DNA from: Shimia sp. SK013
GTDB taxonomy: Bacteria; Pseudomonadota; Alphaproteobacteria; Rhodobacterales; Rhodobacteraceae
DNA length: 64,000 nucleotides
Assembly: GCF_001292625.1 (NCBI RefSeq)
Contig: NZ_LAJH01000009.1
Location: 248,001 to 312,000 of the forward strand
Direction: 5' to 3'
Positions 39,962 through 50,864 of this stretch are shown piece after piece; within the stretch, counting starts at the first letter, position 1, and each line of letters starts with the position of its first letter. The position numbers were made by a program, and so were the translations under genes. Below the pieces are notes generated by a model, which searched no databases, had not been told where the DNA came from, and saw only the letters and a list, made by a program, of their open reading frames with translations.

Positions 39962-42271
39962 GTGACCAATTCGGATGGGTCCCCCGGGGCCGTGCCTCAA
40001 GTGGAGTCGCAATTCCGTCGGCGTGCTCTTCCAATAGGATTGGCGGCGTTGGCGCTTCTGGTAGCTTCCGCTTTTGTGCCGCAGCCAATGGTGCAGATCG
40101 CGTTGATCGGCACCGCGGCTGTGATTGTCGTGTCCTTGCTGGCGTTGAGTTTTGGGCGCGCGAAGCCATCTGGTGGCGCATCTCCGGGTTTGCCAATTGT
40201 CAAAGCACTTTGTGATCAGGAAAAAACTGAACAGATTCTGACAAATGAAACAGGCGTGATCCTGTATGCCAACATCTCGGCGCAAGCGCATCTTAAGTTG
40301 CGCGACAAAACCGTGTCAGACATTGCGAAACGGCGGGCCGTAGACGGTGAAGGCCTGGTCAGCCGGCTGCTTGATATGGCGGCAGAAACGGGCCAAGGGC
40401 AGGAAACGGTACCGCAACGCGACGGATCACTGTCAGTGCGGGTTGCCCGGTTGCCTGACGGGACGATTCACTGGATTTTTGAGACATTTCATCCAACGGC
40501 GGAACATTCGCATGGTGCAACACCGCGTCTGCCGATGCTGACGGTTGGGCGGTCCGGAACGATATTGTTTATGAATGCCGCCGCGCGAAGCTTGTTGGGC
40601 GAACGTAAAAAGACGCTGGGTGATGTGTTTGGTGACCGGTCGGGCGCTCCGAGCGAGGCCACGATGGTGTTGACGGCCAACGGAGAGCAGCAATGCCTTG
40701 TGGCCGAATTTGCGGCCACGGCTGGCCGTCGCGAGATCTATCTGCTGCCCACAGAAGTACCGGTGGTGCGGGAAGGGGCGGTTCTGTTTGACGAATTGCC
40801 TGTGGCTTTGTTGAAGGTTGACCGGGACGGCAAAGTCATCATGGCCAACCGCACTGCGCGGGGGCTGTTGGACAACCAACTTACCGATGACACATTGCTG
40901 AGCGACCTTCTGGAAGGGCTTGGGCGATCTATTGCGGATTGGTTGGCGGAGGCCGCGTCTGGTCGTGGCGGCCATCATTCCGAATTCCTGCGTCTGAAGA
41001 GCGACGAGAAAGAGACTTTTGTTCAGGTAAGCCTGAACCGTGTGGTTGAGGGCGACACCAGTTCTTTGATTGCTGTTCTTAGCGACGCCACCGAGCTGAA
41101 ATCGCTTGAGGCGCAGTTTGTCCAAAGCCAGAAGATGCAAGCCATCGGGCAGCTTGCGGGCGGTGTTGCGCATGATTTTAACAACCTTTTGACAGCGATA
41201 TCAGGGCATTGCGATCTTTTGTTGTTGCGTCACGACCAGGGGGATCCAGATTTTGCCGACCTTATCCAGATCAACCAGAACGCCAATCGTGCGGCGGCGC
41301 TGGTGGGGCAACTTTTGGCGTTCTCGCGCAAGCAAAACCTGCGGCCCGAGATCGTGGATTTGCGCAACTCACTGGCGGATTTGACACATCTGCTCAACCG
41401 TTTGGTTGGCGAAAAGGTCAGCCTTAGCCTGAGCAACGATCCTGTACTGCCCGCCATTCGTGCGGACAAACGCCAGTTGGAACAGGTGCTGATGAACCTT
41501 GTGGTGAACGCCCGAGATGCGATGCCAAACGGCGGCGAAATCCGCGTGGTGACCGAGGGGCTGGATTTGACGGAACCCATGGAGCGCGACCGGGTTGTGG
41601 TGCCGATTGGGAAATACGTGACCATCAGCGTCACGGACCAAGGCGTGGGAATCCCACCCGATAAGCTGCAAAAGGTGTTTGAGCCGTTTTACACAACCAA
41701 GCGCACCGGAGAGGGCACCGGACTTGGGTTGTCCACCGCGTATGGCATCGTCAAACAAACCGGCGGATATATCTTTATCGACAGCACCGTCGGAGAGGGC
41801 ACGCGATTCTCGTTGATGTTTCCGGCGTATCTGGGTGAGGGCGAACCTGCGCCTGTTGAGACGATCGAGCGCACAGCGATGGAGCCAACTCTCAGCCACA
41901 ACGGCGTTGTGATGCTGGTCGAGGATGAAGCGCCGGTTCGCTCGTTTGCGACGCGTGCGCTCAAAATGCGCGGATTTACTGTTCTTGAGGCAAGTTCGGG
42001 CGAAGAAGCGCTCGAGTTGCTGGAAAATGACCACCCCAAGGTCGACGTTTTTGTCACTGACGTGATCATGCCCGGCGTGGATGGCCCGACGTGGGTGCGC
42101 CAAGCGCGTGCCAGCTATCCCGAGGTTCCGGTGATCTTTGTGTCAGGCTATGCCGAGGACAGTTTCAGCGACGATCAGGCGCGAATCACGCATTCGAGCT
42201 TTTTGCCCAAACCCTTTAGCTTGAGCGATTTGACCGAGGCTGTTTCGTCCAAAGTTAAGCTGACTAAGTAA
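39962..42271 (+). CDS. cckA: Hybrid sensor kinase, CckA-like
   Basis: 769-residue hybrid histidine kinase. Two N-terminal helices (about 22-65) are followed by PAS-like segments (about 80-380), a HisKA domain with phospho-acceptor H404 in GGVAHDFNNLLTAI, an HATPase domain (N box LVVNARDAMPNGG, GTGLGLSTAYGIV) and a receiver with acceptor D700 in VFVTDVIMPGVDG. The domain order and H-box sequence match CckA, which controls CtrA through ChpT and in this group governs motility and gene-transfer-agent expression. GTG start. Confidence 0.92.
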   Translation: MTNSDGSPGAVPQVESQFRRRALPIGLAALALLVASAFVPQPMVQIALIGTAAVIVVSLLALSFGRAKPSGGASPGLPIVKALCDQEKTEQILTNETGVILYANISAQAHLKLRDKTVSDIAKRRAVDGEGLVSRLLDMAAETGQGQETVPQRDGSLSVRVARLPDGTIHWIFETFHPTAEHSHGATPRLPMLTVGRSGTILFMNAAARSLLGERKKTLGDVFGDRSGAPSEATMVLTANGEQQCLVAEFAATAGRREIYLLPTEVPVVREGAVLFDELPVALLKVDRDGKVIMANRTARGLLDNQLTDDTLLSDLLEGLGRSIADWLAEAASGRGGHHSEFLRLKSDEKETFVQVSLNRVVEGDTSSLIAVLSDATELKSLEAQFVQSQKMQAIGQLAGGVAHDFNNLLTAISGHCDLLLLRHDQGDPDFADLIQINQNANRAAALVGQLLAFSRKQNLRPEIVDLRNSLADLTHLLNRLVGEKVSLSLSNDPVLPAIRADKRQLEQVLMNLVVNARDAMPNGGEIRVVTEGLDLTEPMERDRVVVPIGKYVTISVTDQGVGIPPDKLQKVFEPFYTTKRTGEGTGLGLSTAYGIVKQTGGYIFIDSTVGEGTRFSLMFPAYLGEGEPAPVETIERTAMEPTLSHNGVVMLVEDEAPVRSFATRALKMRGFTVLEASSGEEALELLENDHPKVDVFVTDVIMPGVDGPTWVRQARASYPEVPVIFVSGYAEDSFSDDQARITHSSFLPKPFSLSDLTEAVSSKVKLTK

Positions 42272-42863
42272 GGCTTTCGTAGAGCTCGAATTCATCGGCA
42301 CATTTGCGCAGCAACTTGGTGCGGGTGTCCGGCGACAAAGACAATGGCATGTCCGGTGAGCTGTTGCGACGCGGCAGGTCGATCTTGAGGTCCAGTCGGG
42401 TTTCCAGGAAATTCAACAGCTTGGGTTGATCTTCGTAGCGAAACAGGTGGTCGACTTTGAGGCCGTTTTTGCGGGGTTCCAAAAAACGGGCCTGACTGCC
42501 GACATTGGCAAATGACGCTTTTTGTTCGCCCTTCATGTATTCCTGAACGAAGTCTTCAAAGGTCACATCCGCAGTGGAGTTTGGGAGCCCATGCAGATCA
42601 TCACGGCGCCGATAGCGATACCAACTGGCAAGCCAGCTTACGGGTTCGCGCATAACTGCCATTGTTTCCATGTCATCCGTCTTGCAGGCGCGTTCAAACA
42701 TAGGTCGAAAGAAGCGGTTATACCGGTATAGCGGCGCGTGCTTAAGCTCGGGCGGATGCGAGATTACCATGTCGGCGTGCGGGCTGAGCACCTCTTCGAT
42801 GGAAGTGGTGCCGGTTTTTGGAACCGACAGGAACACAAGCTTTTTGGTCCAGAAAACAAGCAT
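42264..42863 (-). CDS. Sulfotransferase-family protein
   Basis: 199-residue protein with the PAPS 5'-phosphosulfate motif P-K-T-G-T-T-S (residues 15-21) and a 3'-phosphate-binding candidate MREPVSWLASWYRYRR (~70-85). This resembles small sulfotransferases seen in Rhodobacteraceae. Shorter than most, so some C-terminal elements are missing or reduced. It is convergent with cckA, sharing eight bases. The acceptor substrate is unknown. Confidence 0.82.
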   Translation of the reverse strand: MLVFWTKKLVFLSVPKTGTTSIEEVLSPHADMVISHPPELKHAPLYRYNRFFRPMFERACKTDDMETMAVMREPVSWLASWYRYRRRDDLHGLPNSTADVTFEDFVQEYMKGEQKASFANVGSQARFLEPRKNGLKVDHLFRYEDQPKLLNFLETRLDLKIDLPRRNSSPDMPLSLSPDTRTKLLRKCADEFELYESLT

Positions 42864-43003
42864 CTACTGCGCCTCGGAGTAAGTTGGGTGGTGTTTCGTT
42901 CATTTTGTTCGGGTTTTGTAAACTACTCCTTAACCGTTGTGCGGAAAATTTGTGTTTATAGATTTTGATTGATTTGTTCTCCTTTTGATCTCATAACGAA
43001 ATA

Positions 43004-43018
43004 GAACAAGAGGTGAAC
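43004..43018. promoter_or_regulatory. LexA-binding site (SOS box) of recA
   Basis: GAAC-N7-GAAC (GAACAAGAGGTGAAC), 51 bases before the recA ATG. This direct repeat is the established LexA site of Rhodobacter and related alphaproteobacteria. A half-similar GTTC-N7-GATC is 14 bases further upstream, but only weakly matches. Confidence 0.88.
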
Positions 43019-43069
43019 GCAGGCAGTGATTGCCGCTTAGGCGCGGGTATGGAATAAGGAGCCAGACAC

Positions 43070-44137
43070 ATGGCAACGGCAGATCTTTTGACAATGAGCA
43101 GCAAGAAATCCAACGACAAGCAAAAGGCGCTGGACAGCGCTTTGGCGCAGATCGAACGTCAGTTCGGCAAAGGCTCCATTATGAAACTTGGCGCGGACAA
43201 CCCCGCGCAGGAGATTGAATCGACTTCCACCGGCTCTCTGAGCTTGGACATTGCACTGGGAATCGGTGGCTTGCCCAAGGGGCGGGTTGTCGAGATCTAC
43301 GGGCCGGAAAGCTCGGGCAAGACCACTCTGACGCTGCATTGCATCGCGGAAGAGCAGAAAAAAGGCGGCGTTTGTGCGTTTGTTGACGCGGAACACGCGC
43401 TGGATCCGCAATACGCCAAAAAGCTGGGCGTGAACCTGGACGAGCTGCTGATTTCGCAGCCCGACACCGGTGAACAGGCGCTTGAAATCGTTGATACGCT
43501 GGTGCGCTCCGGTGCTGTGAACATGGTTGTGATCGACTCGGTTGCGGCGCTGACGCCAAAATCCGAGCTAGAAGGCGACATGGGTGACAGCAGCGTTGGT
43601 GTGCATGCCCGCCTGATGAGTCAGGCGATGCGCAAGCTGACCGGCACAATTTCACGGTCCAACTGTATGGTGATTTTCATCAACCAGATCAGGATGAAAA
43701 TCGGCGTTATGTTCGGCTCGCCCGAAACCACCACCGGTGGCAACGCATTGAAGTTTTACAGCTCTGTTCGTCTGGACATTCGCCGCATTGGTGCGGTCAA
43801 AGATCGGGATGAAATTGTTGGCAACGCGACCCGTGTCAAAGTTGTGAAAAACAAAGTGGCCCCGCCGTTCAAGCAGGTCGAATTCGACATCATGTATGGC
43901 GAAGGCATTTCCAAGACCGGCGAGCTTTTGGATCTAGGGGTCAAAGCGGGCGTGGTCGAAAAATCCGGCAGCTGGTTCTCGTATGGGGACGAACGGATCG
44001 GGCAGGGGCGTGAGAACGCCAAGACCTTCCTGAAGGAAAACACCCGTATCGCCTATGAAATCGAAGACAAGATCCGCGCAGCACACGGGTTGGATTTTGA
44101 GATGCCTCCCGGCGACGAAGATCTGGTCGAAGATTGA
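43070..44137 (+). CDS. recA: Recombinase A
   Basis: DNA strand-exchange protein and LexA co-protease, 355 residues. The Walker A motif is GPESSGKTT, the L2 region and the [12 protein letters not shown] block are intact, and the tail ends in acidic residues. The start ATG 43070 ([25 protein letters not shown]) has AAGGAG upstream. The SOS box upstream implies damage induction. The next gene begins in its stop codon. Confidence 0.98.
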   Translation: MATADLLTMSSKKSNDKQKALDSALAQIERQFGKGSIMKLGADNPAQEIESTSTGSLSLDIALGIGGLPKGRVVEIYGPESSGKTTLTLHCIAEEQKKGGVCAFVDAEHALDPQYAKKLGVNLDELLISQPDTGEQALEIVDTLVRSGAVNMVVIDSVAALTPKSELEGDMGDSSVGVHARLMSQAMRKLTGTISRSNCMVIFINQIRMKIGVMFGSPETTTGGNALKFYSSVRLDIRRIGAVKDRDEIVGNATRVKVVKNKVAPPFKQVEFDIMYGEGISKTGELLDLGVKAGVVEKSGSWFSYGDERIGQGRENAKTFLKENTRIAYEIEDKIRAAHGLDFEMPPGDEDLVED

Positions 44138-44685
44138 TCCCGTCTCTAGAAACATTGACTGAGGCTTTGCCTCATGTGTTGGCCGCCCCCAAAGACGGGG
44201 CGGCCATTTCGCATTTATGCCTGAGGCCAAAGCGCAATGCGCGGCGGTTTGTGGATGAGATCACGCTGACAAAAGCCCAAGGCATCCCCGGAGAACGCTG
44301 GGCAACGCAGCCGTGGTTGCGGCTTGAAGGCGGCGCGCCGCATCCCGGCATTCAGGTCTGTGTCATTCCAAAACGCATCCTGGATCTGGTCTGGTCGCCT
44401 GACGGAGAGGCATTGCATCCTGGCGACACGTTTTCTGCCGATATTGATCCGTCCGAGGCAAACCTTCCGGAAGGGCAATTGTTGACTGTGGGTTCTGCGG
44501 TTTTGCGGGTGTCTGAGGTTTTCAACGACGGCTGCGTCAAATGGAAAGCCCGCTATGGCGCGGATGTGTATCACTGGGTGCGTGATCCTGCACATCGAGC
44601 CTATCGTTTGCGCGGCTTTTTATGTTCGGTTGTGCAAGATGGCGTGATCCGGACGGGTGATGTTTTGCGTAAGGCTGATGGCTAG
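44134..44685 (+). CDS. MOSC-like domain protein
   Basis: 183-residue protein that resembles the MOSC fold (related to molybdenum-cofactor sulfurase C-terminal domains). Supporting pieces are [20 protein letters not shown], a candidate C-x-K-W motif [17 protein letters not shown] and the C-terminal [17 protein letters not shown]. The start is a TTG overlapping the recA stop (TTGA), so translation could be coupled; other TTG/GTG codons soon after are alternatives. The substrate is unknown. Confidence 0.7.
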   Translation: MIPSLETLTEALPHVLAAPKDGAAISHLCLRPKRNARRFVDEITLTKAQGIPGERWATQPWLRLEGGAPHPGIQVCVIPKRILDLVWSPDGEALHPGDTFSADIDPSEANLPEGQLLTVGSAVLRVSEVFNDGCVKWKARYGADVYHWVRDPAHRAYRLRGFLCSVVQDGVIRTGDVLRKADG

Positions 44686-44780
44686 ATAGATATCGGGTTT
44701 TTCCAATGCCATGTGGACAGGCCAGCGCTCTGGTTATAAACCCTCTTCGATACAGCAAACCATGCTAAGAGAGCCCTCTG

Positions 44781-47453
44781 ATGCCAAGCTTGAACGACAT
44801 CCGGTCGACCTTCCTGAATTACTTTGCCAAGCAGGGTCACGAAATCGTGGACAGCAGCCCGTTGGTGCCCCGAAATGACCCGACGCTGATGTTCGTCAAC
44901 TCGGGCATGGTGCAGTTCAAAAACCTGTTCACCGGTGTGGAAAAGCGTGACTATCAGCGGGCGACGACAGCGCAAAAATGTGTGCGCGCTGGTGGCAAGC
45001 ACAATGATCTGGACAACGTCGGGTACACGGCACGTCACCACACGTTTTTCGAGATGCTCGGCAACTTTTCGTTTGGCAACTATTTCAAAGAGGACGCGAT
45101 CCGCTTTGCATGGGAGTTGATCACCGAAGAATTCCAGATCCCGAAAGAAAAGCTTTATACGACGGTGTATCACACCGATGACGAGGCTTTTAACATCTGG
45201 AAGAAAATGGGTGTGCCCGAGGATCGGATTATCCGCATCGCCACGTCTGACAACTTCTGGCAGATGGGCCCGACCGGTCCGTGCGGGCCTTGTACCGAGA
45301 TTTTCTATGACCACGGTGAGCACATCTGGGGTGGTCCTCCGGGGTCACCTGAGGAAGATGGCGATCGGTTTATTGAGATCTGGAACGTTGTTTTCATGCA
45401 GAACGAGCAGTTTGAGGACGGCTCGATGAAGGCGCTCGACATGCAGTCGATCGACACCGGCATGGGGCTGGAACGGATTGGCGCGTTGCTTCAGGGCAGC
45501 CATGACAACTATGACACCGATCTGTTCAAGGCGTTGATCGAGGCCTCGGCCCATGCAACGTCGACCGATCCCTATGGGGATCAGAACGTACACCACCGCG
45601 TGATCGCCGATCACCTGCGGTCGACCTCGTTCCTGATGGCGGATGGGGTGATGCCGTCCAATGATGGTCGTGGCTATGTGTTGCGCCGCATCATGCGTCG
45701 CGCCATGCGCCATGCGCACCTGTTGGGGGCCAAAGATCCGGTCATGCATCAACTGGTGCCGTCGCTGGTTCAGCAGATGGGCCAAGCCTATCCTGAGTTG
45801 GGACAGGCACAGGCTTTGATCCAAGAGACGCTCAACCAAGAAGAAGTGAAGTTTAAGCAGACGCTGGACCGTGGCCTCAAACTTTTGGATGACGAACTCG
45901 GCGGTCTGGATGACGGCGCACCGTTGCCCGGCGCGGCCGCGTTCAAACTCTATGACACCTTCGGGTTCCCGCTGGATCTGACGCAGGACGCGCTGCGCGA
46001 GAAAGGCCGCGAAGTCGACACCGACGGTTTTGACACTGCGATGGCAGAGCAAAAAGCCAAGGCGCGTGCGGCCCATGTGGGATCAGGCGACGCAGCAGAA
46101 GCTGCGTTGTGGTTTGATATCGCCGAAGACGGCGGCACAACCGAATTTCTTGGCTATGACACCGAAACCGCCGAAGGTCAGGTCTTGGCACTGGTGAAAA
46201 ATGGCGATTTGGTCGATCGCCTGGAAGAAGGCGCTGAAGGCTGGGTTGTTGTGAACCAGACACCGTTTTATGCCGAAAGCGGCGGTCAGGTAGCGGATCA
46301 CGGAATCATCTCGCGGCTCGAAAACCGAGGCGACGTATCCAACGTGTCTGACGTACACAAATTTGCTGATGGCAAGGTGTTTGCCCATAAGGTGACGGTC
46401 GGCACAGGCGCGATCACCAAAGGCGATGCCGTTGCACTTGATGTAGACCATGTGCGCCGCAAAGCGATCCGCGCCAATCACTCGGCGACCCACCTGTTGC
46501 ACGAGGCGTTGCGCGAGGCATTGGGTGACCATGTGGCGCAGCGCGGCTCATTGAACGCGAGTGACCGCCTGCGGTTTGATTTCAGCCACAACAAGGCGCT
46601 GACGGCTGATGAAGTTGCCCGCGTTTCCTTGGATGTGAACGCCTATATTCGTCAAAACACATCCGTAGAAACACGGATCATGACGCCGGACGATGCGCGC
46701 GGCATTGGCGCTCAGGCTCTGTTTGGCGAGAAATACGGCGATGAGGTTCGCGTTGTGTCGATGGGGCGTGCCAACACCGGCAAAGGCCTGAACGGCGACA
46801 CCTACAGTCTCGAGCTTTGCGGCGGGACGCATGTGAAGCAGACCGGCGACATCGGTGTCTTTGTCCTTTTGGGCGATAGCGCATCGTCCGCTGGTGTGCG
46901 CCGGATCGAGGCGCTGACCGGAGAGGTCGCGTTTAAGTATATTGAGGCCGAAGCCAAGCGCGCGGCGGCTGTTGCGACAGCTTTGAAGGCGCAGCCTGCA
47001 GAGATCGTTGATCGCGTTAAGGCTCTCTTGGATGAGCGCAAAGCCTTGCAAAACGAGGTTGCTACGCTGCGACGTGAACTGGCGATGGCCGGGGGTGCAG
47101 GGCAGGACAGCGCACCGCAAGCCAAAGAGATCAACGGCGTGAAGTTCTTTGCGCAGGTTCTATCTGGTGTGTCCGGAAAAGACCTGCCGCCGTTGATGGA
47201 TGAGCACAAAACGCGCCTTGAAAGCGGCGCGGTTCTGTTGATTGCAGACACAGGCGACAAGGTTGCTGTGGCTGCGGGCGTGACCGATGACCTTAAAGGT
47301 GAACATTCGGCCGTCGATTTGGTGCGTGCTGCGGTTGCGGCGCTTGGTGGCAAGGGTGGCGGTGGTCGCCCTGATATGGCACAGGGTGGCGCCAAAGACG
47401 CCAGCAATGCGGATGCTGCGATCGCAGCGGCCGAAGCTGTTTTGGGAGGATAA
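44781..47453 (+). CDS. alaS: Alanyl-tRNA synthetase
   Basis: 890-residue synthetase. The aminoacylation domain has the N-terminal [20 protein letters not shown] and [14 protein letters not shown]. The editing domain has [12 protein letters not shown] and the zinc-site [13 protein letters not shown]. The C-Ala domain ends in Gly-rich [15 protein letters not shown] and [15 protein letters not shown]. Full length and intact. It heads a small run of plus-strand genes. Confidence 0.97.
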   Translation: MPSLNDIRSTFLNYFAKQGHEIVDSSPLVPRNDPTLMFVNSGMVQFKNLFTGVEKRDYQRATTAQKCVRAGGKHNDLDNVGYTARHHTFFEMLGNFSFGNYFKEDAIRFAWELITEEFQIPKEKLYTTVYHTDDEAFNIWKKMGVPEDRIIRIATSDNFWQMGPTGPCGPCTEIFYDHGEHIWGGPPGSPEEDGDRFIEIWNVVFMQNEQFEDGSMKALDMQSIDTGMGLERIGALLQGSHDNYDTDLFKALIEASAHATSTDPYGDQNVHHRVIADHLRSTSFLMADGVMPSNDGRGYVLRRIMRRAMRHAHLLGAKDPVMHQLVPSLVQQMGQAYPELGQAQALIQETLNQEEVKFKQTLDRGLKLLDDELGGLDDGAPLPGAAAFKLYDTFGFPLDLTQDALREKGREVDTDGFDTAMAEQKAKARAAHVGSGDAAEAALWFDIAEDGGTTEFLGYDTETAEGQVLALVKNGDLVDRLEEGAEGWVVVNQTPFYAESGGQVADHGIISRLENRGDVSNVSDVHKFADGKVFAHKVTVGTGAITKGDAVALDVDHVRRKAIRANHSATHLLHEALREALGDHVAQRGSLNASDRLRFDFSHNKALTADEVARVSLDVNAYIRQNTSVETRIMTPDDARGIGAQALFGEKYGDEVRVVSMGRANTGKGLNGDTYSLELCGGTHVKQTGDIGVFVLLGDSASSAGVRRIEALTGEVAFKYIEAEAKRAAAVATALKAQPAEIVDRVKALLDERKALQNEVATLRRELAMAGGAGQDSAPQAKEINGVKFFAQVLSGVSGKDLPPLMDEHKTRLESGAVLLIADTGDKVAVAAGVTDDLKGEHSAVDLVRAAVAALGGKGGGGRPDMAQGGAKDASNADAAIAAAEAVLGG

Positions 47454-47456
47454 GAG

Positions 47457-47744
47457 ATGGGTGCACTTTGGATTGCGCATGTGACGGTCACGGATGCCGA
47501 CGCATATGGAAAATACGCTGAGCTCGCCGGGCCCGCGATTGCCAAACACGGCGGCGAATTTGTCGCCCGTGGTGGGCGTTTTGTGCAGCTTGAGGGCAAA
47601 GAACGGCCCCGCAATGTGGTGGCCAAATTTCCGAGCGTTGATGCGGCTGTGAATTGTTATCACAGCCCAGAATACCAAGAGGCGCTCAATCATGCGCGTG
47701 GCGCGAGCGAGCGGGAATTGATGGTCGTGGAGACCACAGACTAA
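47457..47744 (+). CDS. DUF1330 family protein
   Basis: 95-residue ferredoxin-like (dimeric alpha-beta barrel) protein of the DUF1330 group. The motif WIAHVTVTDADAYGKYAELAGPAI and the RFVQLEGKERPRNVVAKFPSVDAAVNCYHSPEYQEA stretch are characteristic. Function unknown; some relatives act as small binding or isomerase-like proteins. Starts three bases after the alaS stop, so probably in the same transcript. Confidence 0.88.
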   Translation: MGALWIAHVTVTDADAYGKYAELAGPAIAKHGGEFVARGGRFVQLEGKERPRNVVAKFPSVDAAVNCYHSPEYQEALNHARGASERELMVVETTD

Positions 47745-47763
47745 ACAACAGGAGATTGGCCGG

Positions 47764-48543
47764 ATGTGTCGTTGGGCTGCCTATATTGGGGCACCAGTAT
47801 TTATCGAAGATGTCGTCACCCGGCCAGATCACTCGTTGATCCAGCAAAGTATGCAAGCGACCGAATGCAAAACCCAAACCAACGGCGATGGCGTTGGTTT
47901 GGCGTGGTACGGGGATCGGCCCGAGCCCGGTCTTTACCGTGATCTTTTGCCGGCCTGGTCAGATCCGAACCTGAGATCTTTGACGGCGCAGGTGAAATCA
48001 CCGCTGTTTCTAGCGCATGTTCGGGCATCGACCGGGACCGCGACCAGCCGCAACAATTGCCATCCTTTTGCGGTCGGGAAATGGTCGTTTATGCACAATG
48101 GGCAAATTGGTGGATTTGAGACATTTCGCCGTCACGCGGACATGCTCATTCCCGACGCGCTTTATGGTGACCGCAAGGGCGCGACAGACAGCGAAGTTCT
48201 GTTTCTGCTGGGGCTGACCGAAGGCATGGATGACACCCCCAAAGAAGCGATGGAAATCGCTGTGGGGATTTTGCAGCGCATGAGCCGGGACCGGGGCGTG
48301 ACGCCACATATGCGATTGGCGGCGGCGTTTTCAGATGGTGAGACGCTCTACGCGATCCGCTATGCCTCCGACAGGCGCGCACCGACAGTGTATCACCGCA
48401 AAAGCGACAGCCGCAGTGGGCGCGCCGTGGTCAGCGAGCCATTGGTACAGGCCGAAGAAGGTTGGGACGAGGTGCCGCCGGGATCGTTTTGCACGTTTAC
48501 TCAGGATGGTGTGACGATCGAGGACTTCCGCCCGTTGCTCTAA
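47764..48543 (+). CDS. Class II glutamine amidotransferase (YafJ-like)
   Basis: 259-residue protein whose N-terminal nucleophile is Cys2 (MCRWAAYIGAP), exposed after Met removal. The Ntn-hydrolase fold shows GDGVGLAWYGD, VRASTGTATSRNNCHPF and the glutamine-site SFMHNGQIGGF. There is no synthetase domain, so it is a stand-alone amidohydrolase-like enzyme as in YafJ/EgtC relatives; no egt genes are nearby. It ends before a bidirectional terminator. Confidence 0.85.
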   Translation: MCRWAAYIGAPVFIEDVVTRPDHSLIQQSMQATECKTQTNGDGVGLAWYGDRPEPGLYRDLLPAWSDPNLRSLTAQVKSPLFLAHVRASTGTATSRNNCHPFAVGKWSFMHNGQIGGFETFRRHADMLIPDALYGDRKGATDSEVLFLLGLTEGMDDTPKEAMEIAVGILQRMSRDRGVTPHMRLAAAFSDGETLYAIRYASDRRAPTVYHRKSDSRSGRAVVSEPLVQAEEGWDEVPPGSFCTFTQDGVTIEDFRPLL

Positions 48544-48554
48544 GCCAAACAAAG

Positions 48555-48585
48555 AAAAGCCGAAGCAATGCTTCGGCTTTTCCTT
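48555..48585. terminator. Bidirectional terminator between amidotransferase gene and typA
   Basis: A perfect 12-pair stem, AAAAGCCGAAGC with GCTTCGGCTTTT (48555-48566 and 48570-48581), three-base loop. The A/T ends give a T tract on both strands, fitting the convergent arrangement. Confidence 0.9.
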
Positions 48586-48612
48586 TTGTCAGTTCAAACT
48601 GGCTTGTCGGGC

Positions 48613-50433
48613 TTATTGCGCCGCTTTTGCCATCCGCTTGCGCTCATGTGGGTCAAGATAACGTTTGCGCAGACGAATATTTTGCGGCGTGACCTCAACC
48701 AGCTCGTCATCGTTGATGTAGGCAATCGCCTCTTCCAGTGACAATGTCACAGGTGTTGTCAGACGCACGGCTTCGTCGGTGCCGGAAGCCCGCACGTTGG
48801 TTAGCTTTTTGCCTTTGAGCGGGTTCACTTCGAGATCGTTCTCGCGGGAATGCTCACCAATGATCATGCCGGTGTAAACCTCGGCCTGTGCACCGATCAT
48901 CATTTTGCCGCGGTCCTCAAGGTTCCACAAAGCAAACGCAACCGAGCTGCCGTTTTCCATGGAAATAAGAACACCTGCGCGACGGCCGGGGATTGCGCCT
49001 TTAAAAGGAGTCCAGCCGTGGAACACCCGGTTCAGTACACCGGTGCCACGTGTGTCGGTCAGGAACTCGCCGTGATAACCAATCAGGCCGCGCGACGGTA
49101 CATGCGCGATGATACGGGTTTTGCCAGCACCGGCAGGGCGCATGTCAACAAGCGTGCCCCTGCGTGTGCCTGTCAGCTTTTCGATCACGGCGCCGGAGTA
49201 TTCGTCATCCACGTCAATGGTGGCTTCCTCGACAGGCTCCATGCGCTGACCGTTTTCTTCGCGCATAATCACCTGTGGGCGGGAAATCGAGAGTTCAAAA
49301 CCCTCGCGACGCATGTTTTCGATCAAAACACCCATCTGGAGTTCGCCGCGACCAGAGACTTCGAAGGCTTCACCACCCGGGGTGTCTGCGATTTTGATTG
49401 CGACGTTGGATTCGGCTTCTTTCATCAGGCGGTCACGAATGACGCGCGACTGAACCTTTTTGCCGTCACGACCAGCCAGCGGGCTGTCGTTGATGCCAAA
49501 CGTCACGGTGATGGTCGGCGGGTCAATCGGTTGTGCCTCAAGCGGGTCATCCACTGCCAGCGCACAGATGGTGTCGGCCACGGTCGCCTTGGACATGCCT
49601 GCGATGGAAACGATGTCACCGGCCTGTGCCGTTTCGATGTCCTGTTGTGCCAAACCGCGGAATGCTTGAACCTTGGTGACGCGGAACTGTTCGATCTTTT
49701 GGCCAATGCGCGTCAACGCCTGAACGGTTGCACCAACTTTGAGCGTGCCGGATTCAACACGGCCCGTCAGAATGCGACCGACAAACGGGTCAGAGCCCAA
49801 AGTGGTGGCCAGCATGCGGAAATCGTCACCTTGTTTGTGCACCTGTTTGGGCTCGGGCACGTGGTTGACGATCAAATTAAACAGCGCGTGCAAATCCTTG
49901 CGTGGACCGTCCAGCTCGTTGTCTGCCCAGCCGTTACGGCCTGACGCATACATATGCGGGAAATCGAGTTGGTCGTCGTTTGCGTCAAGGGACGCAAACA
50001 GGTCAAAACATTCATCCAGCGCACGATCTGGTTCAGCGTCGGGTTTGTCGACCTTGTTGAGAACCACAATCGGACGCAGTCCCAAAGCCAGTGCTTTGGA
50101 GGTCACAAATTTGGTTTGTGGCATTGGGCCTTCGGCGGCATCAACCAACAAAACAACGCCATCCACCATGCTCAGGATACGCTCCACTTCGCCGCCGAAA
50201 TCGGCGTGGCCTGGCGTGTCCACGATGTTGATGCGGGTGTCTTTCCACTCAACCGAAGTTGGCTTTGCAAAAATCGTGATTCCACGCTCGCGCTCAAGCG
50301 CGTCGCTGTCCATGGCGCGTTCTGCCACTTCCTGATTTTCCCGGAAAGCGCCGGATTGTTTCAGCAGTTCGTCCACGAGGGTGGTTTTCCCGTGGTCAAC
50401 GTGCGCGATGATGGCGATGTTGCGAAGATCCAT
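48613..50433 (-). CDS. typA: Translational GTPase TypA/BipA
   Basis: 606-residue ribosome-associated GTPase. G1 is IAHVDHGKTTL, followed by RERGITI, the DTPGHADFGGEV G3 motif and NKVDKPDA G4. The beta-barrel and EF-G-like domains (ISRPQVIMREENGQRMEPVEE) and the C-terminal domain complete the family pattern. The tail is rich in basic residues (HERKRMAKAAQ). Implicated in stress and low-temperature ribosome function. Confidence 0.96.
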   Translation of the reverse strand: MDLRNIAIIAHVDHGKTTLVDELLKQSGAFRENQEVAERAMDSDALERERGITIFAKPTSVEWKDTRINIVDTPGHADFGGEVERILSMVDGVVLLVDAAEGPMPQTKFVTSKALALGLRPIVVLNKVDKPDAEPDRALDECFDLFASLDANDDQLDFPHMYASGRNGWADNELDGPRKDLHALFNLIVNHVPEPKQVHKQGDDFRMLATTLGSDPFVGRILTGRVESGTLKVGATVQALTRIGQKIEQFRVTKVQAFRGLAQQDIETAQAGDIVSIAGMSKATVADTICALAVDDPLEAQPIDPPTITVTFGINDSPLAGRDGKKVQSRVIRDRLMKEAESNVAIKIADTPGGEAFEVSGRGELQMGVLIENMRREGFELSISRPQVIMREENGQRMEPVEEATIDVDDEYSGAVIEKLTGTRRGTLVDMRPAGAGKTRIIAHVPSRGLIGYHGEFLTDTRGTGVLNRVFHGWTPFKGAIPGRRAGVLISMENGSSVAFALWNLEDRGKMMIGAQAEVYTGMIIGEHSRENDLEVNPLKGKKLTNVRASGTDEAVRLTTPVTLSLEEAIAYINDDELVEVTPQNIRLRKRYLDPHERKRMAKAAQ

Positions 50434-50503
50434 GAATCTGGCCTTTTCCTGTTCGCGCCCGCCCTAACGCGGGGCGCAGCAAAAGGCCATACCCATTGTG
50501 TGA

Positions 50504-50839
50504 TTAGTGTGCTGCAGTGTTGGAAAACAGGTGAATTACCAAGATTCCAAGCACGATCATGCCCATTCCCAATAGCGCCGGCCAATCCAGTTTCTGGCCA
50601 AAAACCAAAAACCCAATGACAGCAATCAGAACAATCCCCAGACCCGACCAGATCGCATAGGTGATCCCAACCGGCAGATACCGAAGTGTCAGCGCCATAA
50701 GATAGAACGCAGCGGCGTAGCTGATGACCACGATCACAGAGGGAACAATTTTGGAAAACTGGTTGCTGGCCTGAAGGGCGGTTGTACCGACGGTTTCAAA
50801 AACGACGGCGATCATCAAAAACAGATAGGCCTTAGGCAT
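50504..50839 (-). CDS. Small multidrug resistance (SMR) transporter
   Basis: 111-residue four-helix protein of the SMR family. The essential membrane glutamate is E15 in VVFETVGTTALQAS, and the helix-3 motif YAIWSGLGIVLIAVIG is characteristic. It works as an antiparallel dimer exporting cations or guanidinium-type compounds by proton exchange; the substrate here is not defined. Single gene; it starts 25 bases after the YitT-family gene on the same strand. Confidence 0.92.
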   Translation of the reverse strand: MPKAYLFLMIAVVFETVGTTALQASNQFSKIVPSVIVVISYAAAFYLMALTLRYLPVGITYAIWSGLGIVLIAVIGFLVFGQKLDWPALLGMGMIVLGILVIHLFSNTAAH

Positions 50840-50864
50840 AGTTCACCTGTCACAAAAGGAGCAG

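Noticed and set aside
42976-42990. Second LexA site (GTTC-N7-GATC) near recA
   Set aside because: One half-site deviates (GATC instead of GTTC), so I only called the perfect GAAC-N7-GAAC site.
48850-49944. 364-codon plus-strand open frame opposite typA
   Set aside because: Antisense to typA; no similarity to known proteins.
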